A stretch of DNA of 64,000 bases, taken from contig OZ020267.1 of NCBI GenBank assembly GCA_963971225.1, positions 31,727,298-31,791,297 of the forward strand, written 5' to 3'. A model generated the notes under the pieces. The model was not told where the DNA came from, did not search any database, and worked only from the letters and a program-made list of their open reading frames with translations. The translations under genes and the position numbers were made by a program. The stretch's first letter is position 1. Every line of letters starts with the position of its first letter. Below, piece by piece: positions 54,221 through 61,150 of the stretch. The DNA comes from Melieria omissa (lineage: Eukaryota > Arthropoda > Insecta > Diptera > Ulidiidae).

Positions 54221-56663
54221 CACACACACACAGCAATTACACTTTCTAAGAAGCGGCAAGGCGACTTAATTTTCATCATCTCTCGCATTTGCGACTTAAT
54301 TTCAATGCGTTCCTATTCTTATTCCCATTCTTATTCCTTATTCTTCTTCTTATTCCTTTTCTTGTTCTTGTTTGTCTTTCTTTCCGCCAGGATTGGGCAC
54401 TGCGCAGCGAGGAGCAGAGTTTGCTGATTGAGCGCATTCTGGTGCTGATACGAAACGTGCTCCAAGTGCCGGCCAACCCGGAGGCCGAGTGTCGCGCCGA
54501 CAATGATGCCAGCCTGCACGACCAGGTTATCTGGGCACTGCATCAGTCGGGCATTTTGGATTTGGTGTTGTTCGTTGTGTCCTCGGCGGACGAGCATCAA
54601 TTCCACTTGCACGCACTGGAGATCCTGTGTCTGCTCTATCGCGAACAAGTAAGTCGACGAGTAACTGTTGGTGTTGGCAGCAAGTGGTGCTGGAGTGGAT
54701 TTGACGGCAATTTGCAAAGCATCTGTGGACAATTGAGTGGCGCAAAGAACGAGGTGCAGCAATTAGCTTTGGTGGCAGTTTTTGGTGTGAGAAGAGAAGC
54801 TAAAAGAATAATTTGCAATTTTGTGACGGCACGTATGAAGGATTTTTTCTAGTTATCATTGCTAATGAATATTGTAGCAAGTCCGCATAAATATGAAATC
54901 ACATGTCAATATGTAAATATGACAAATAATTTTTGTCTGGACATCATACAAGTTGAATTGTGACAATTTGTGACACGTATGAACTATTTTTTCTAGTTAT
55001 CATGACTAATTAAAACTGTAGCAAGTATGCGGAATATGAAATCACTTATGAATATGTAAATGTATGAAATAATTCTTCTCTAGACATCCTAGAAGTTGAA
55101 TTGTGACATTTTGTGACACGTATGAACTATTTTTTCTAGTACTCATGGCTAATGAATATTGTAGCAAGTCCACATAATTATGAAATCACATGTCAGTATG
55201 TAGATGTATGAAATAATTCTTTTCTGAATAACATACAATATAAATTGTGACAATTTGTCACACGTATGAACTATTTTTTGTTAGTTATCATGCCTAGTTA
55301 AAATTGTAGCAAGTCCCCATAAATATAAAATCACATGTGAATATGTAAATGTATGAAATAACTCTTTTCTGGACATCATACAAGTTGAATTGTGACAATT
55401 TGTCACACGTATGAACTATTTTTTCTAGTAATCATGGCTAATGAATATTGTGCAAGTCCACATAATTATGAAATAACATGTCAGTATGTAGATGTATGAA
55501 ATAATTCTTTTTTTTTTAATTACAATACAAGTTAAATTGTGACAATTTGTCACACATATGAACTACATTTTTTAGTTCTCATGGCTAATGAATATTGCAG
55601 CAAGTCCGCACACATATGAAATCACATGTCAATATGTAAATGTATAAAATAATTCTTCTCTAAACATCACAGAAGTGTAATTGTGACAATTTGTGACACG
55701 TATGAACTACATTTTTAGTAATCATGTCTAATGAATATTGTAGCAAATCCGTATATCACATGTCAATAAGTAAATGTATGAAATAATTCTATTCTGGACA
55801 TCATTCAACTTAAATTGTGACAATTGTGCTTATAAGGCTGTGAGTTCTTGTGTGACTTTGTGTCATAAAAAATGCTGTTTTCCCATGAAGGTTTACATTT
55901 GTATTTACTTCAGAACACTGTTGTCATACACTCTCGAAAGCCTCATAAGCGCGCTTGTTACAACAACAACGCCAACTCCAACGCCCCTATCGTCCGTCAT
56001 ATGGATTAGTGTCGTTATTGGACGCCATTGTGAGCGTCCATAAACCATTCATTGCCACAAACATTTCAATTACCGCCGACAAGCGACCAGAGTTGCATGA
56101 CAACGTCGTCATCAGCCATGCCGTGACTTGATTGCAACCGCAGCAACTCGAAACCACAACGCACACTCCAATGCCATCATCATCACCTCCTCCACCACCA
56201 ACACCACACTGCATCCTCATACGCTTCTGCGTCCGCATTGGCTGGGCACACAAGCTTGGCCTTTCGCGCTCGCAGTTGCCACTCATACATTCCGTTCGCA
56301 TCGCGTTACATTGTGTAACTGACGCTAATTTCCTCCCTAACAGACAGCGGAATCCCTGGCGGATGCGTCGTTGCAGCGCAGCGCCAGCGAGAAGCAGCGC
56401 GACGAGCAGGAGCTGATTGCGGCGCGTCGGCGCGAGAAGGAGCGCCACCATGTGAAACCGCCGGCCGTGCGGCACTCGCGCTTCGGCGGCACGTATGTGA
56501 TTCGCAATATGAAATCGGTGTCGGATCGGGACATTATTTGCCATCAGCCGCTGGAACGTGTCGTGGCCATTGATTTCGATCGCGAGAAGGAACAGCAGAA
56601 GCGCTCCTTTCGCCACGTGAAAGAGGAGGCGCTGGCAACGCGACGCAGTGCATTCTCCGTGCG
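40277..56663 (+). CDS. timeout: timeout (timeless-2), first four coding exons; gene continues beyond window
   Basis: Fly orthologue of mammalian TIMELESS and yeast Tof1/Swi1, a nuclear protein that with TIPIN stabilises replication forks and passes the S-phase checkpoint signal. In flies it is also linked to light entrainment, unlike the clock paralogue timeless. The spliced order is 40277-40378, 40447-40770, 54391-54648, 56344-56663. This gives 334 codons plus two bases and covers the N-terminal TIMELESS domain. Recognisable blocks are LLADIDATCAALGYSDGERY, LIRLLVILTNPTLL, SLLIERILVLIRNVLQVP, SLHDQVIWALHQSGILDL and RHSRFGGTYVIRNMKSVSDR. These match the TIMELESS/timeout branch, not the clock protein. 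An in-frame TAA at 40,223-40,225 and A at -3 support the ATG. About a thousand residues normal for the family must lie downstream. Confidence 0.95.
40447..40770 (+). CDS. timeout: timeout coding exon 2
   Basis: 108 codons in phase 0, from acceptor TTTTTGTAG to donor ATT/GTAAGTGG. It carries LIWILRRDLDNHEYRRHLGR, LQTDLVYMLPDYIDDDEYAD, RLLVILTNPTLLLYREGPP and VFMELVDMLQGYKSAFTRDK, the helical-repeat start of the TIMELESS domain. Reading on past the donor only adds intron-coded residues. Confidence 0.95.
40771..43051 (+). other. timeout intron 2, first part
   Basis: Intron 2 spans 40,771-54,390. This part has no recognised gene. It holds an AT run at 41,369-41,398 and long T-rich stretches (41,930-42,500). 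There is no leucine-rich-repeat ORF resembling 2mit, which in Drosophila lies inside a timeless2 intron. Confidence 0.6.
43052..43402 (-). mobile_element. Met-tRNA-derived SINE, copy 2 (diverged)
   Basis: The layout is the same as at 35.5 kb, more mutated. The head (minus) is at 43,402-43,330, with AGCGAATAGTGCGCTGAC and a damaged B box (GGCTCGATTCC). A body with TCTACTTCTATTTCTATC follows, then a LINE-like end with CACAATGGGCC and TAGGCCTAAGTAG, and a CCTAA tail at 43,052-43,063. It lies in timeout intron 2. Confidence 0.75.
43690..45065 (+). mobile_element. Decayed mariner (DD34D) with nested insertion
   Basis: The transposase reads from ATG 43,800 (MDEQFEQRACLKFWVKNQIS, then AYEWYKRFKGGQ) across frameshifts to KRVITRDETWVYEFDMST, VFFDIRDVVHYEFLPEGQTV, an ILHHDN block near 44,745 and PYSPDMIPCDF near 44,840. 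It ends VGENFEGDDKKIY at about 45,060. All three catalytic Asp are still visible (DETW, HDN, PCDF; 34 residues between the last two). There are several frameshifts and stops and a 221-bp insertion at 44,271-44,491. Terminal repeats were not identified. Confidence 0.8.
44271..44491 (+). mobile_element. 221-bp insertion with 9-bp target duplication in the mariner
   Basis: It is bounded by ATGTCGACC at 44,262-44,270 and 44,492-44,500. Removing it rejoins the mariner frame at FDMST. The + strand ends GGAACATAAAA, a short A-rich tail, so a 5'-truncated non-LTR element or a SINE is likely. The exact family is unknown. Confidence 0.7.
45130..45545 (+). repeat. ~220-bp tandem duplication overlapping an LTR edge
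   Basis: 45,130-45,330 and 45,345-45,545 share TAAAATTAGATATTAGGYTG, CAAAAGAATTTGATGGATG / CGAAAGAATTTGATGAATG, and ATTAGYTYTGCTGCCTT followed by GGCGTAA. The second copy runs into the LTR-like element. Confidence 0.65.
45469..45990 (-). mobile_element. Probable solo LTR, ~520 bp
   Basis: On the minus strand it begins TGTGACGATAATGC at 45,990 and ends TTTTCGTAACA at 45,469, giving the TG...CA termini and short inverted ends of an LTR. A promoter-like AAAAAAGTATAAAAGGCAGC lies at about 45,686-45,705. Inside are three to four repeats of CGTTCTCGAACATYCCAGTA. The flanks ATAT and ATAA are an imperfect 4-bp duplication. Related pieces occur at 25.6-26.2 kb and at the window end. No internal coding region is present. 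Confidence 0.6.
45991..48311 (+). other. timeout intron 2, middle part
   Basis: It has a CA microsatellite at 46,692-46,719 and further CA-rich runs at 47,029-47,085. 47,110-47,760 is GC-richer with many CpG and yields ORFs up to 197 codons on both strands. None is recognisable, and I treat them as chance. A 17-bp phrase ACGTTGGCAACGATTTA is duplicated at about 48,213 and 48,235. Confidence 0.45.
48312..48575 (+). mobile_element. Met-tRNA-derived SINE, copy 3
   Basis: The plus-strand head is GTAGCCGATAGTCCAGCGG, then GGCTTCTCATACCGAGG and B-box-like GTTTCGATTCC. The body is CGTCTACTTCTATTGCTATC. The 3' end is GTGGTATCACAATGGGTCAC, then AGGCCTAAGTGTGTCTC and CAGCAACTATAACC. The body is shorter than in copy 1. 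Confidence 0.8.
48665..49030 (-). mobile_element. LINE zinc-domain fragment (minus)
   Basis: The minus-strand frame ending at 48,683 reads DDSCWKCMELSSREALKDLL, then CYAAGISRSLLTRLGV. This lines up with the C-terminal cysteine domain and CPAL-x-RRL region of the LINEs in this window. It is decayed and opposite in direction to the next element. Confidence 0.45.
49028..49425 (+). mobile_element. LINE family L1a fragment, close copy of 16.8-17.35 kb
   Basis: The + strand reads TRFVLSLS, stop, TSIKQLVGVITGSM, then SSDVCRSCGDEEEVETIQHY and LCHCPALQERRL. The 3'UTR contains TTCACAATGGGCCGTTTTGG and a CCTCCGAGTGGAACACCC stretch, ending CTACCTATCC. It is nearly the same sequence as the minus-strand copy at 16,808-17,352 and is 5'-truncated. 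Confidence 0.8.
49500..49825 (+). mobile_element. LINE ORF2 C-terminus, second family
   Basis: The frame at 49,523-49,825 reads LSRKQLRFITGILSGHNMHK, then CQFCVKDEETSVHIITKCLV and LHTRKLILGRE. This is the LTGH...CxxC...H...C domain of a different LINE family from that at 49,028. No 3' tail is seen. Confidence 0.7.
49855..50065 (+). mobile_element. mariner transposase C-terminal remnant
   Basis: Frame pieces read INHFPYSYDLAPCNNNIFEK and MKRKRFDDDILKENPVTI, ending in a block like GDYF. They match the YSPDLAPCDFxLF...GDYFEGD tail of mariner transposases. The catalytic PCD is changed to PCN. The rest of the element is missing. Confidence 0.65.
50066..50689 (+). other. timeout intron 2, unassigned
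   Basis: No recognisable feature. A 129-codon minus-strand ORF (50,744-50,355) lies mostly here and matches no family that I know. Confidence 0.35.
50690..51364 (-). repeat. Dispersed LINE-3'-end-like repeat, copy 2, split by MITE
   Basis: 50,690-50,909 matches 2845-3115 (TGGGCATGGGACTTGCC, ATCTGTCTTACTGCAAG, TTAAGACTGCGCCTTA). Its minus strand ends in TTAACCTAACCTTACC at about 50,679-50,695. The sequence resumes after the MITE at 51,353. Confidence 0.65.
50910..51352. mobile_element. 443-bp MITE with TTA target duplication (PIF/Harbinger-like)
   Basis: The ends are inverted repeats of about 30 bp starting AGGCTTGATTACACGTAACG, flanked by TTA at 50,907-50,909 and 51,353-51,355. The unfilled site GCGCCTTACTC at about 3100 has one TTA, confirming the borders. 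A 3-bp TTA/TWA duplication is typical of PIF/Harbinger. Non-coding; the interior is rich in CGAGT/ACTCG. Confidence 0.85.
51365..52010 (+). repeat. ~217-bp satellite, three units
   Basis: Units start at GTGTTGCCAGATRCCT (51,365, 51,581 and 51,797) and each contains a CTTAAAAAAAGCTGAAATTT phrase and, in the first two, a CATTATAAACYAAG block and TTTTTCATCAYCAGTTGTGG. The array then dissolves into AAATTAAAA low-complexity DNA up to about 52,130. Confidence 0.75.
52011..53391 (+). other. timeout intron 2, unassigned
   Basis: AT-only DNA to about 52,130, then more balanced unique DNA with TG runs at 52,827-52,850. ORFs up to 166 codons overlap in several frames and have no recognisable domain. 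Confidence 0.4.
53392..54232. repeat. CA microsatellite split by a LINE
   Basis: (CA)n occupies 53,392-53,423 and 54,207-54,232. The LINE at 53,424-54,206 lies exactly between the two halves. Confidence 0.9.
53424..54206 (+). mobile_element. 5'-truncated R1-clade LINE, Waldo-like
   Basis: From about 53,438 the + frame reads RWQQRWDSSSKGRWTHTLIP and then (53,501-53,869) LTQVLTGHGAFRSYLHRFAH, CPRCSVAEDAKHVLFDCPRF and a short C-terminus. This is the post-RT zinc domain of R1-type ORF2. A ~300-bp 3'UTR follows, then a poly(A) run at about 54,175-54,206. The frame is intact, suggesting a young insertion. In Drosophila and other insects, Waldo elements of the R1 clade insert specifically into ACAY repeats, which fits this position inside (CA)n. 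Confidence 0.85.
54391..54648 (+). CDS. timeout: timeout coding exon 3
   Basis: 86 codons in phase 0, preceded by an exceptionally long pyrimidine-rich stretch (about 54,306-54,388) ending CCGCCAG and followed by donor CAA/GTAAGTCG. It encodes EEQSLLIERILVLIRNVLQV, DNDASLHDQVIWALHQSGIL and HLHALEILCLLYREQ, strongly conserved with mammalian TIMELESS. Confidence 0.95.
54823..55830 (+). repeat. ~144-bp tandem array filling timeout intron 3
   Basis: Seven units are marked by GTGACAATTTGT at 54,960, 55,103, 55,247, 55,392, 55,539, 55,683 and 55,817. Each has CACGTATGAACTATTTTTTC, ATGGCTAATGAATATTGTAG and a GAAATCACATGTCAATATG phrase. Some units hold a near-palindrome TGTGACAATTTGTCACA. Intron 3 spans 54,649-56,343. 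Confidence 0.85.
55831..56343 (+). other. timeout intron 3, 3' part
   Basis: No repeat or gene recognised. It contains CAACAACAACGCC and CATCACC simple runs and ends at the acceptor of exon 4. Confidence 0.5.
56344..56663 (+). CDS. timeout: timeout coding exon 4
   Basis: 106 codons plus two bases, from acceptor CCCTAACAG to donor GTGCG/GTGAGTATG (phase 2). It includes a basic, probably coiled stretch (SEKQRDEQELIAARRREKER) and the family hallmark RHSRFGGTYVIRNMKSVSDR, then REKEQQKRSFRHVKEEALAT. The 247-codon ORF on the opposite strand here is an antisense shadow. Intron 4 exceeds 7.3 kb. Confidence 0.95.
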
Positions 56664-57258
56664 GTGAGTATGGTTGGAATAAAGCAGATATCAAACGGGG
56701 GGAGGGGAGTGCATTGCAGCACAATGTCACGCAAGCGGTTTGCGGTTGCGATGCGTTGACGAGGCATGGAAAAGCTTAAAAATAGCAAAACTTTACCGTC
56801 TGGCGCTTCATTTGACGGCGACGTGCCGGTCGTCAACAGGTGAACAGGCACACTGAGGCTGTTATTAATTATGTAGTCGCTGTTGTTTCGTTCTAGTCTG
56901 ATTGTATTTGCATGAACTTGACGCGCACTTGGCAGACAGCAACGTTTCATTCATCACGTTGTGGAACGTGTGTTGTTGCATTCAATGCCACGTCGACGTG
57001 TCCTGTTTTTCTGGGCAAAGTTTTGCTGTTGTGTTTACTCTTAAATATTTATGTCTGCTATTGTGGCTGAAAAATGCTGCTTGCACGTTAGCAATGTGGC
57101 CGTCAACATTATTGCAAGATAGCATTTTGTTGGCAATTTTGAATGGCTGCTGTTGGCAGTTTGAAATTATTTCATAGACCTTGAGAAAACTTCATATGTT
57201 GGTAGTTTGTTTTGTTTAGAACAGATTTTGAATATATTTGGACTACTATTTGTATCTT
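56664..57258 (+). other. timeout intron 4, start
   Basis: Unique-looking, without recognised features. No next timeout exon is found anywhere from here to 64,000. Confidence 0.55.
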
Positions 57259-58650
57259 TTAACCCTCTATTGCATGTATGCACTTGCATGGGCTTTTGAG
57301 CTTGTAGGCATTTTTATTCAGCGAGTTAGAGTATATAGGATTTCTACTATTTGGAATATTAAATTTACTAGTCTATTTATTCGACTAAGTGCTTTACAGC
57401 TGTTCAGAATTAGCGCTTAGAGGGTTAAAATGTATGAAAGAGTCCTACTAATTTTCTCTTCTGAACATTTCTTTCTAACCTATTTACCCCCTTCCTCCAA
57501 CCCTCAATGTTGCTCCCATACAAATTCATTGCTTTACAGCTGCTCAGAAATTACTCTTAGAGGGTTAAACTCTATGACTGACCCCACTAATTTTTCCTTC
57601 TTAATATTTCTTTCAAACATACTTATACATACATACCCCTATCTTCAACCCTTAATGAGGATCTAATACAAAATTAACATTTAAGTTCGACTAATTGCTT
57701 TACAGCTTCTCAGAAATTGCTCTTAGAGGGTTAAGGTATATGATTGACCTTCACTAATTTTCTTTATGAACATTTCTTTCGATCATACTTACCCTCTATC
57801 TACAACCCTTAATGTTGCTCCCGTACAAAATGATCATCTAAGTTCGATTAATTGCGTTACAGCTTCTCAGATGTTGCTCTTAGAGGGTTAAGATCTATGA
57901 CTGACCCTAACTAATTTTTCCTTCTCAGTATTTCTTTCCAATATACCTACCCCCTATCTCCAACCCTTAGTGAGGCTCCCATACGAAGTGACCCCTTAAG
58001 TGTGACGAAAGGCTTTACAGCTTATTAGAAGTTGCTCGTAGAGGGTTCAAATATATGACATACCCCACTAATTTTTCCTTATGAATATTTCTTTCAAACA
58101 TACCTACCCCCTATCTCCAACCCTTAGTGAAGCTCCCATACAAAATAATTCTTTAAGTTTGACTTATTGGTTTACAGTGGCTCTTAGAGGGTTTAAACCT
58201 ATGACTGACCGCCACTAGTTTTTTGCTCTGAACATTTCTTTGGAACATGCTTACCCCCTATCTCCAACCCTTAAGGTGGCTCCCATACAAAATTATTGTT
58301 TTTTAAAAATGGGCTCTCATTGCTCCCAGGTTGCGCCCAAACGTATCTAATGTTAGACTGGTCCCCATTTTTTTCTTTCCAAATGTTTCTTTTTCCGAAT
58401 GTTTCTTTTCCGTACAAACCTACCCGTTATCTCCAACCCTTAAGGAAAATGTCATTATAAACTGGCAATTTTGAATAGAATTGGCTCCCCACTTGTAAAT
58501 GTAAAAAAATAACCAAGGAAACATCATATCTCGAGAGTTACTGAACCGATTTGAATGACTTAATTACAATCGATCACATTTTTAAGTGGAAAAAATACAA
58601 AATAAATGAAAGTTCAAAAATTCACCACCAGAGGGCGCCTCCCATATAAA
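57259..58650 (+). repeat. ~160-bp satellite-bearing repeat S, copy B (inverted)
   Basis: Six to seven units (spacing 139-166 bp) are marked by CTTAGAGGGTT at about 57,416, 57,556, 57,722, 57,879, 58,039 and 58,183, with a CCCCTATCTCCAACCCTTA phrase in each. The distal flank contains CTGAACCGATTTGAATGA (58,540) and ends AGAGGGCGCCTCCCATATAA near 58,632-58,652. All of this mirrors copy A at 30.1-31.3 kb. TTAACCCTCTATTGC at 57,259 may be its outer end. Confidence 0.75.
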
Positions 58651-58809
58651 CCAGGTTGTGAGATTGTAAATTTTTGGGTTTGTATAAAGCAAAAATAAAA
58701 ATGTATTTTCGAAACCCCATTAATCTCCCTATTTCAGTATATAATTTTGTAATTTTTTTTTTAGGTTTTAAATTTTTTTAATCGTTGGCCAATTCCTATG
58801 GGCTTTCAA

Positions 58810-59549
58810 TTAAGGGGGGAGTACACTTTGAACGTCCAAAAAGTAAGGCATTTTCGTTAATTTTTTTAAGCAATAAAACACTCAGGGAGGGCAAATATGT
58901 TATAACCCATTTATTACTCATCCTTCGAACTACAATTTGTATTTTTTTGAACTCGATTGGCGTCCCCCCGTGGCCGGTGCACCAGGTCGCGCGGGCGTCC
59001 TCGCGCGGAAGTCGGAAAACGGCGTGAGAAAATACTCCTTCCCATGTGATCCTGGAACATAAATCGAACAAAATCCTGATAAGTAATGAAATTCGGGTTA
59101 GAAATACGTATTCCGATTTTTTTTAAATTAATTGTTTTCAAAAGTTGTGGCCTTAGGAAAAAAAGTCCATTTTTTAACCCTAAAAATGCTTACAAAATCG
59201 TGGATTAAAAATCCATTTTTGACAAAATCGAAAATGTGGATACGTATTTCTAAGCAGAATTTAATTCTAAACAAGAAAACCTAGGCGATATCCAAATTTA
59301 ATAATAACTGGTTAGAGTTATTTCCCACGCCAGTTTGAAAAGCCCCGTTTCGAGATAAACGCGTTTAAAGATAAAATGCTCTCTCAGCGCGCCGGTACAT
59401 GTTTTAGGAAATCGCTTCGTAAAGCGGTAAGGAATATTCTGGCGGACTTGGAGTCTTTTCTAAATTAAAGTATACATCCCAAGGAACATTTTAAGCCAAA
59501 AAAAAAAAAATACATTTTTTTGAAAAATCAAAGTGTACTCCCCCCTTAA
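58810..59549. mobile_element. 740-bp inverted-repeat element bounded by TTAA
   Basis: TTAAGGGGGGAGTACACTTT at 58,810 is the mirror of the sequence ending at 59,549. It could be a TTAA-duplicating element, although G rather than C follows the TTAA, unlike the others here. The interior is non-coding, apart from a short GC-rich patch at 58,970-59,030. Confidence 0.7.
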
Positions 59550-59699
59550 ACGTTGTAAATACTAAAGAGCGGCGCAAGCACTATAAAAATGACTTGCAAG
59601 CCATCGCTGTGCTTTCAAATACTGTCGTTCTTCTTCACTTTCACTACAAAACAAGCACTGTAGTGAAAAAAGCTTTTGATATTCATACGAATACTGCAC

Positions 59700-60095
59700 G
59701 AAACGATAATAGAACTTCAACCACCTTGAAGTATAGAACAACACTGAAATAGAACAACATTGAAGTAGAAGTAGAACAATACTGCTGTGGAACAACACGG
59801 AAGTAGAACAACACTGAAGTAGACCAAGACTGAAGTGAAGCACTGAAGTAGAACATTTTCAAGCATACGGAGTTTTGTTTTGCACGATCGGAGTAGCTGA
59901 TGTTTGTTTTTGGTATTTTGTATGGAATCTGGGCTGCATTTCAAGCATTACAACAACATTAATGTAAAAAAACGCAGGTTTAAAACATGTTTTTTCGATA
60001 TCTATTTAAGTCTGTTTCACTCGGTGTAAAGTAGAAGTTCTGCTTCACTCGGTGTGAAGTAGAAGTTATACTTCACTCGGTGTGCTTGCTGTGAT
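59700..60095 (+). repeat. Minisatellites of GAAGTAGAAC type and a 32-bp type
   Basis: 59,710-59,860 holds about eight variants of GAAGTAGAACAACACT. 60,010-60,085 holds three copies of a unit with TTCACTCGGTGTGAAGTAGA. The two share GAAGTAGAA, so they may have a common source. Confidence 0.75.
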
Positions 60096-60799
60096 TTAGC
60101 GTTACTTAACCTCATTATAGCTTTCTGCTTTGATGTTTTGCTTCAAAACAGAACACAAGCACTGTCGCTGCTGTAGCGAAAAGGTTTTCGAATGATGCAG
60201 TTCTTGCTTTGTTGCAGAATAGAACTATTGAGCATTTGAATTCGCTGTCACCGCGACACTGAAGTATATTACTTGACAGTACTGTGCAGTAGTGAAGTGT
60301 GCCCAATAGAACCGTTTGTGCGGCTCTTTAGTAAATACTGCAATTTTACAGACTATGTAGTCTTCACCGAAAAATACCTCAAAGTTATATTTGCGGAAAA
60401 TTTTATCGAAATAAAATATGAACAAATGTCAATTGTAATAAAATGTGCTTTTGTTTTCAATTCATCTTTTCAATTCAGCTTTTATTTATTTGTTTAATTT
60501 TTTCATAACGGCTCATTGGTGAAAAGTATCAGTAAAATTTTGGTCTAGTCAGACCTACATTATTTGACCTAAATTATATTATGAAAGCAGTAAGTTTTAG
60601 GGATTTGCTTATAATTAATTTTGAAATATTTAACCTCAAAGTGACAGCAAAAAATTGCTATTTGTAGAAAAAGTTTTTTTTTCAAAACTGTAAAAGCTCA
60701 TAACTTTTATGGTGTTCAATATTTTTTCCTAAAGCTTGGAATTTTATTTTATTATTTATTATTTTATTTATTTTATTAATTTAAGTATTTACAACAAAA
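60096..60799 (+). other. timeout intron 4, unassigned
   Basis: AT-rich with no recognised feature. Confidence 0.4.
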
Positions 60800-60804
60800 T
60801 ATTG

Positions 60805-61150
60805 TACTAAGATTTGTATCTTTTATATATTTTTGCGCTTTTGTCACTACTTGCAACAGTATGGGTGGACTTTCGAGCAGCCGAATGGTCATCGGTGCTC
60901 TGACAAATAACGCAAATGTCTAAAACACACTTTCCAATTCGGTTGACGTACGCGTTAAGCGGGTTAAATGACCTGACGAGCCGCACAGTGTTTCTCAAAT
61001 CACGTTTGCTTAGCCTCAACAAGTAAATATTTCCTTAGGGCGCATAAACATCTACGACTGACTACACCTATGTACCCCAGTGTCTGTCCGCCAGTCCTTG
61101 TACGCCAGTTTTTGTAGTGTTTTTATTGTCCGACTGCAATCCATCGCTGA
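60805..61150 (-). mobile_element. LINE ORF2 C-terminal fragment
   Basis: The minus strand reads LLRLSKRDLRNTVRLVRSFN, then PLNAYVNRIGKCVLDICVIC. This is the LSKxxLRxxxGLLTGHCPLN...C region of LINEs in changed form. Upstream pieces around 61,030-61,150 belong to the same frame set but are broken. No 3' tail is seen. Confidence 0.6.

Noticed and set aside
54289..54390. Extension of timeout exon 3 upstream in the open frame
   Set aside because: The open frame before 54,391 is the intronic polypyrimidine tract. The acceptor CCGCCAG and phase-0 join to exon 2 fit the family sequence.
54823..55830. CRISPR-like regular spacing
   Set aside because: The whole ~144-bp unit is repeated, without unique spacers, inside a eukaryotic intron.
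55987..56730. 247-codon minus-strand ORF, the longest in the window
   Set aside because: It is antisense to timeout exon 4 and the nearby intron. The sense strand has clear family motifs and splice sites, and the antisense protein has no recognisable domain.
57259..57428. Separate 170-bp TTAA MITE (TTAACCCTCT...AGAGGGTTAA)
   Set aside because: The right-hand AGAGGGTTAA belongs to every unit of the adjacent satellite, so the pairing is probably coincidental.
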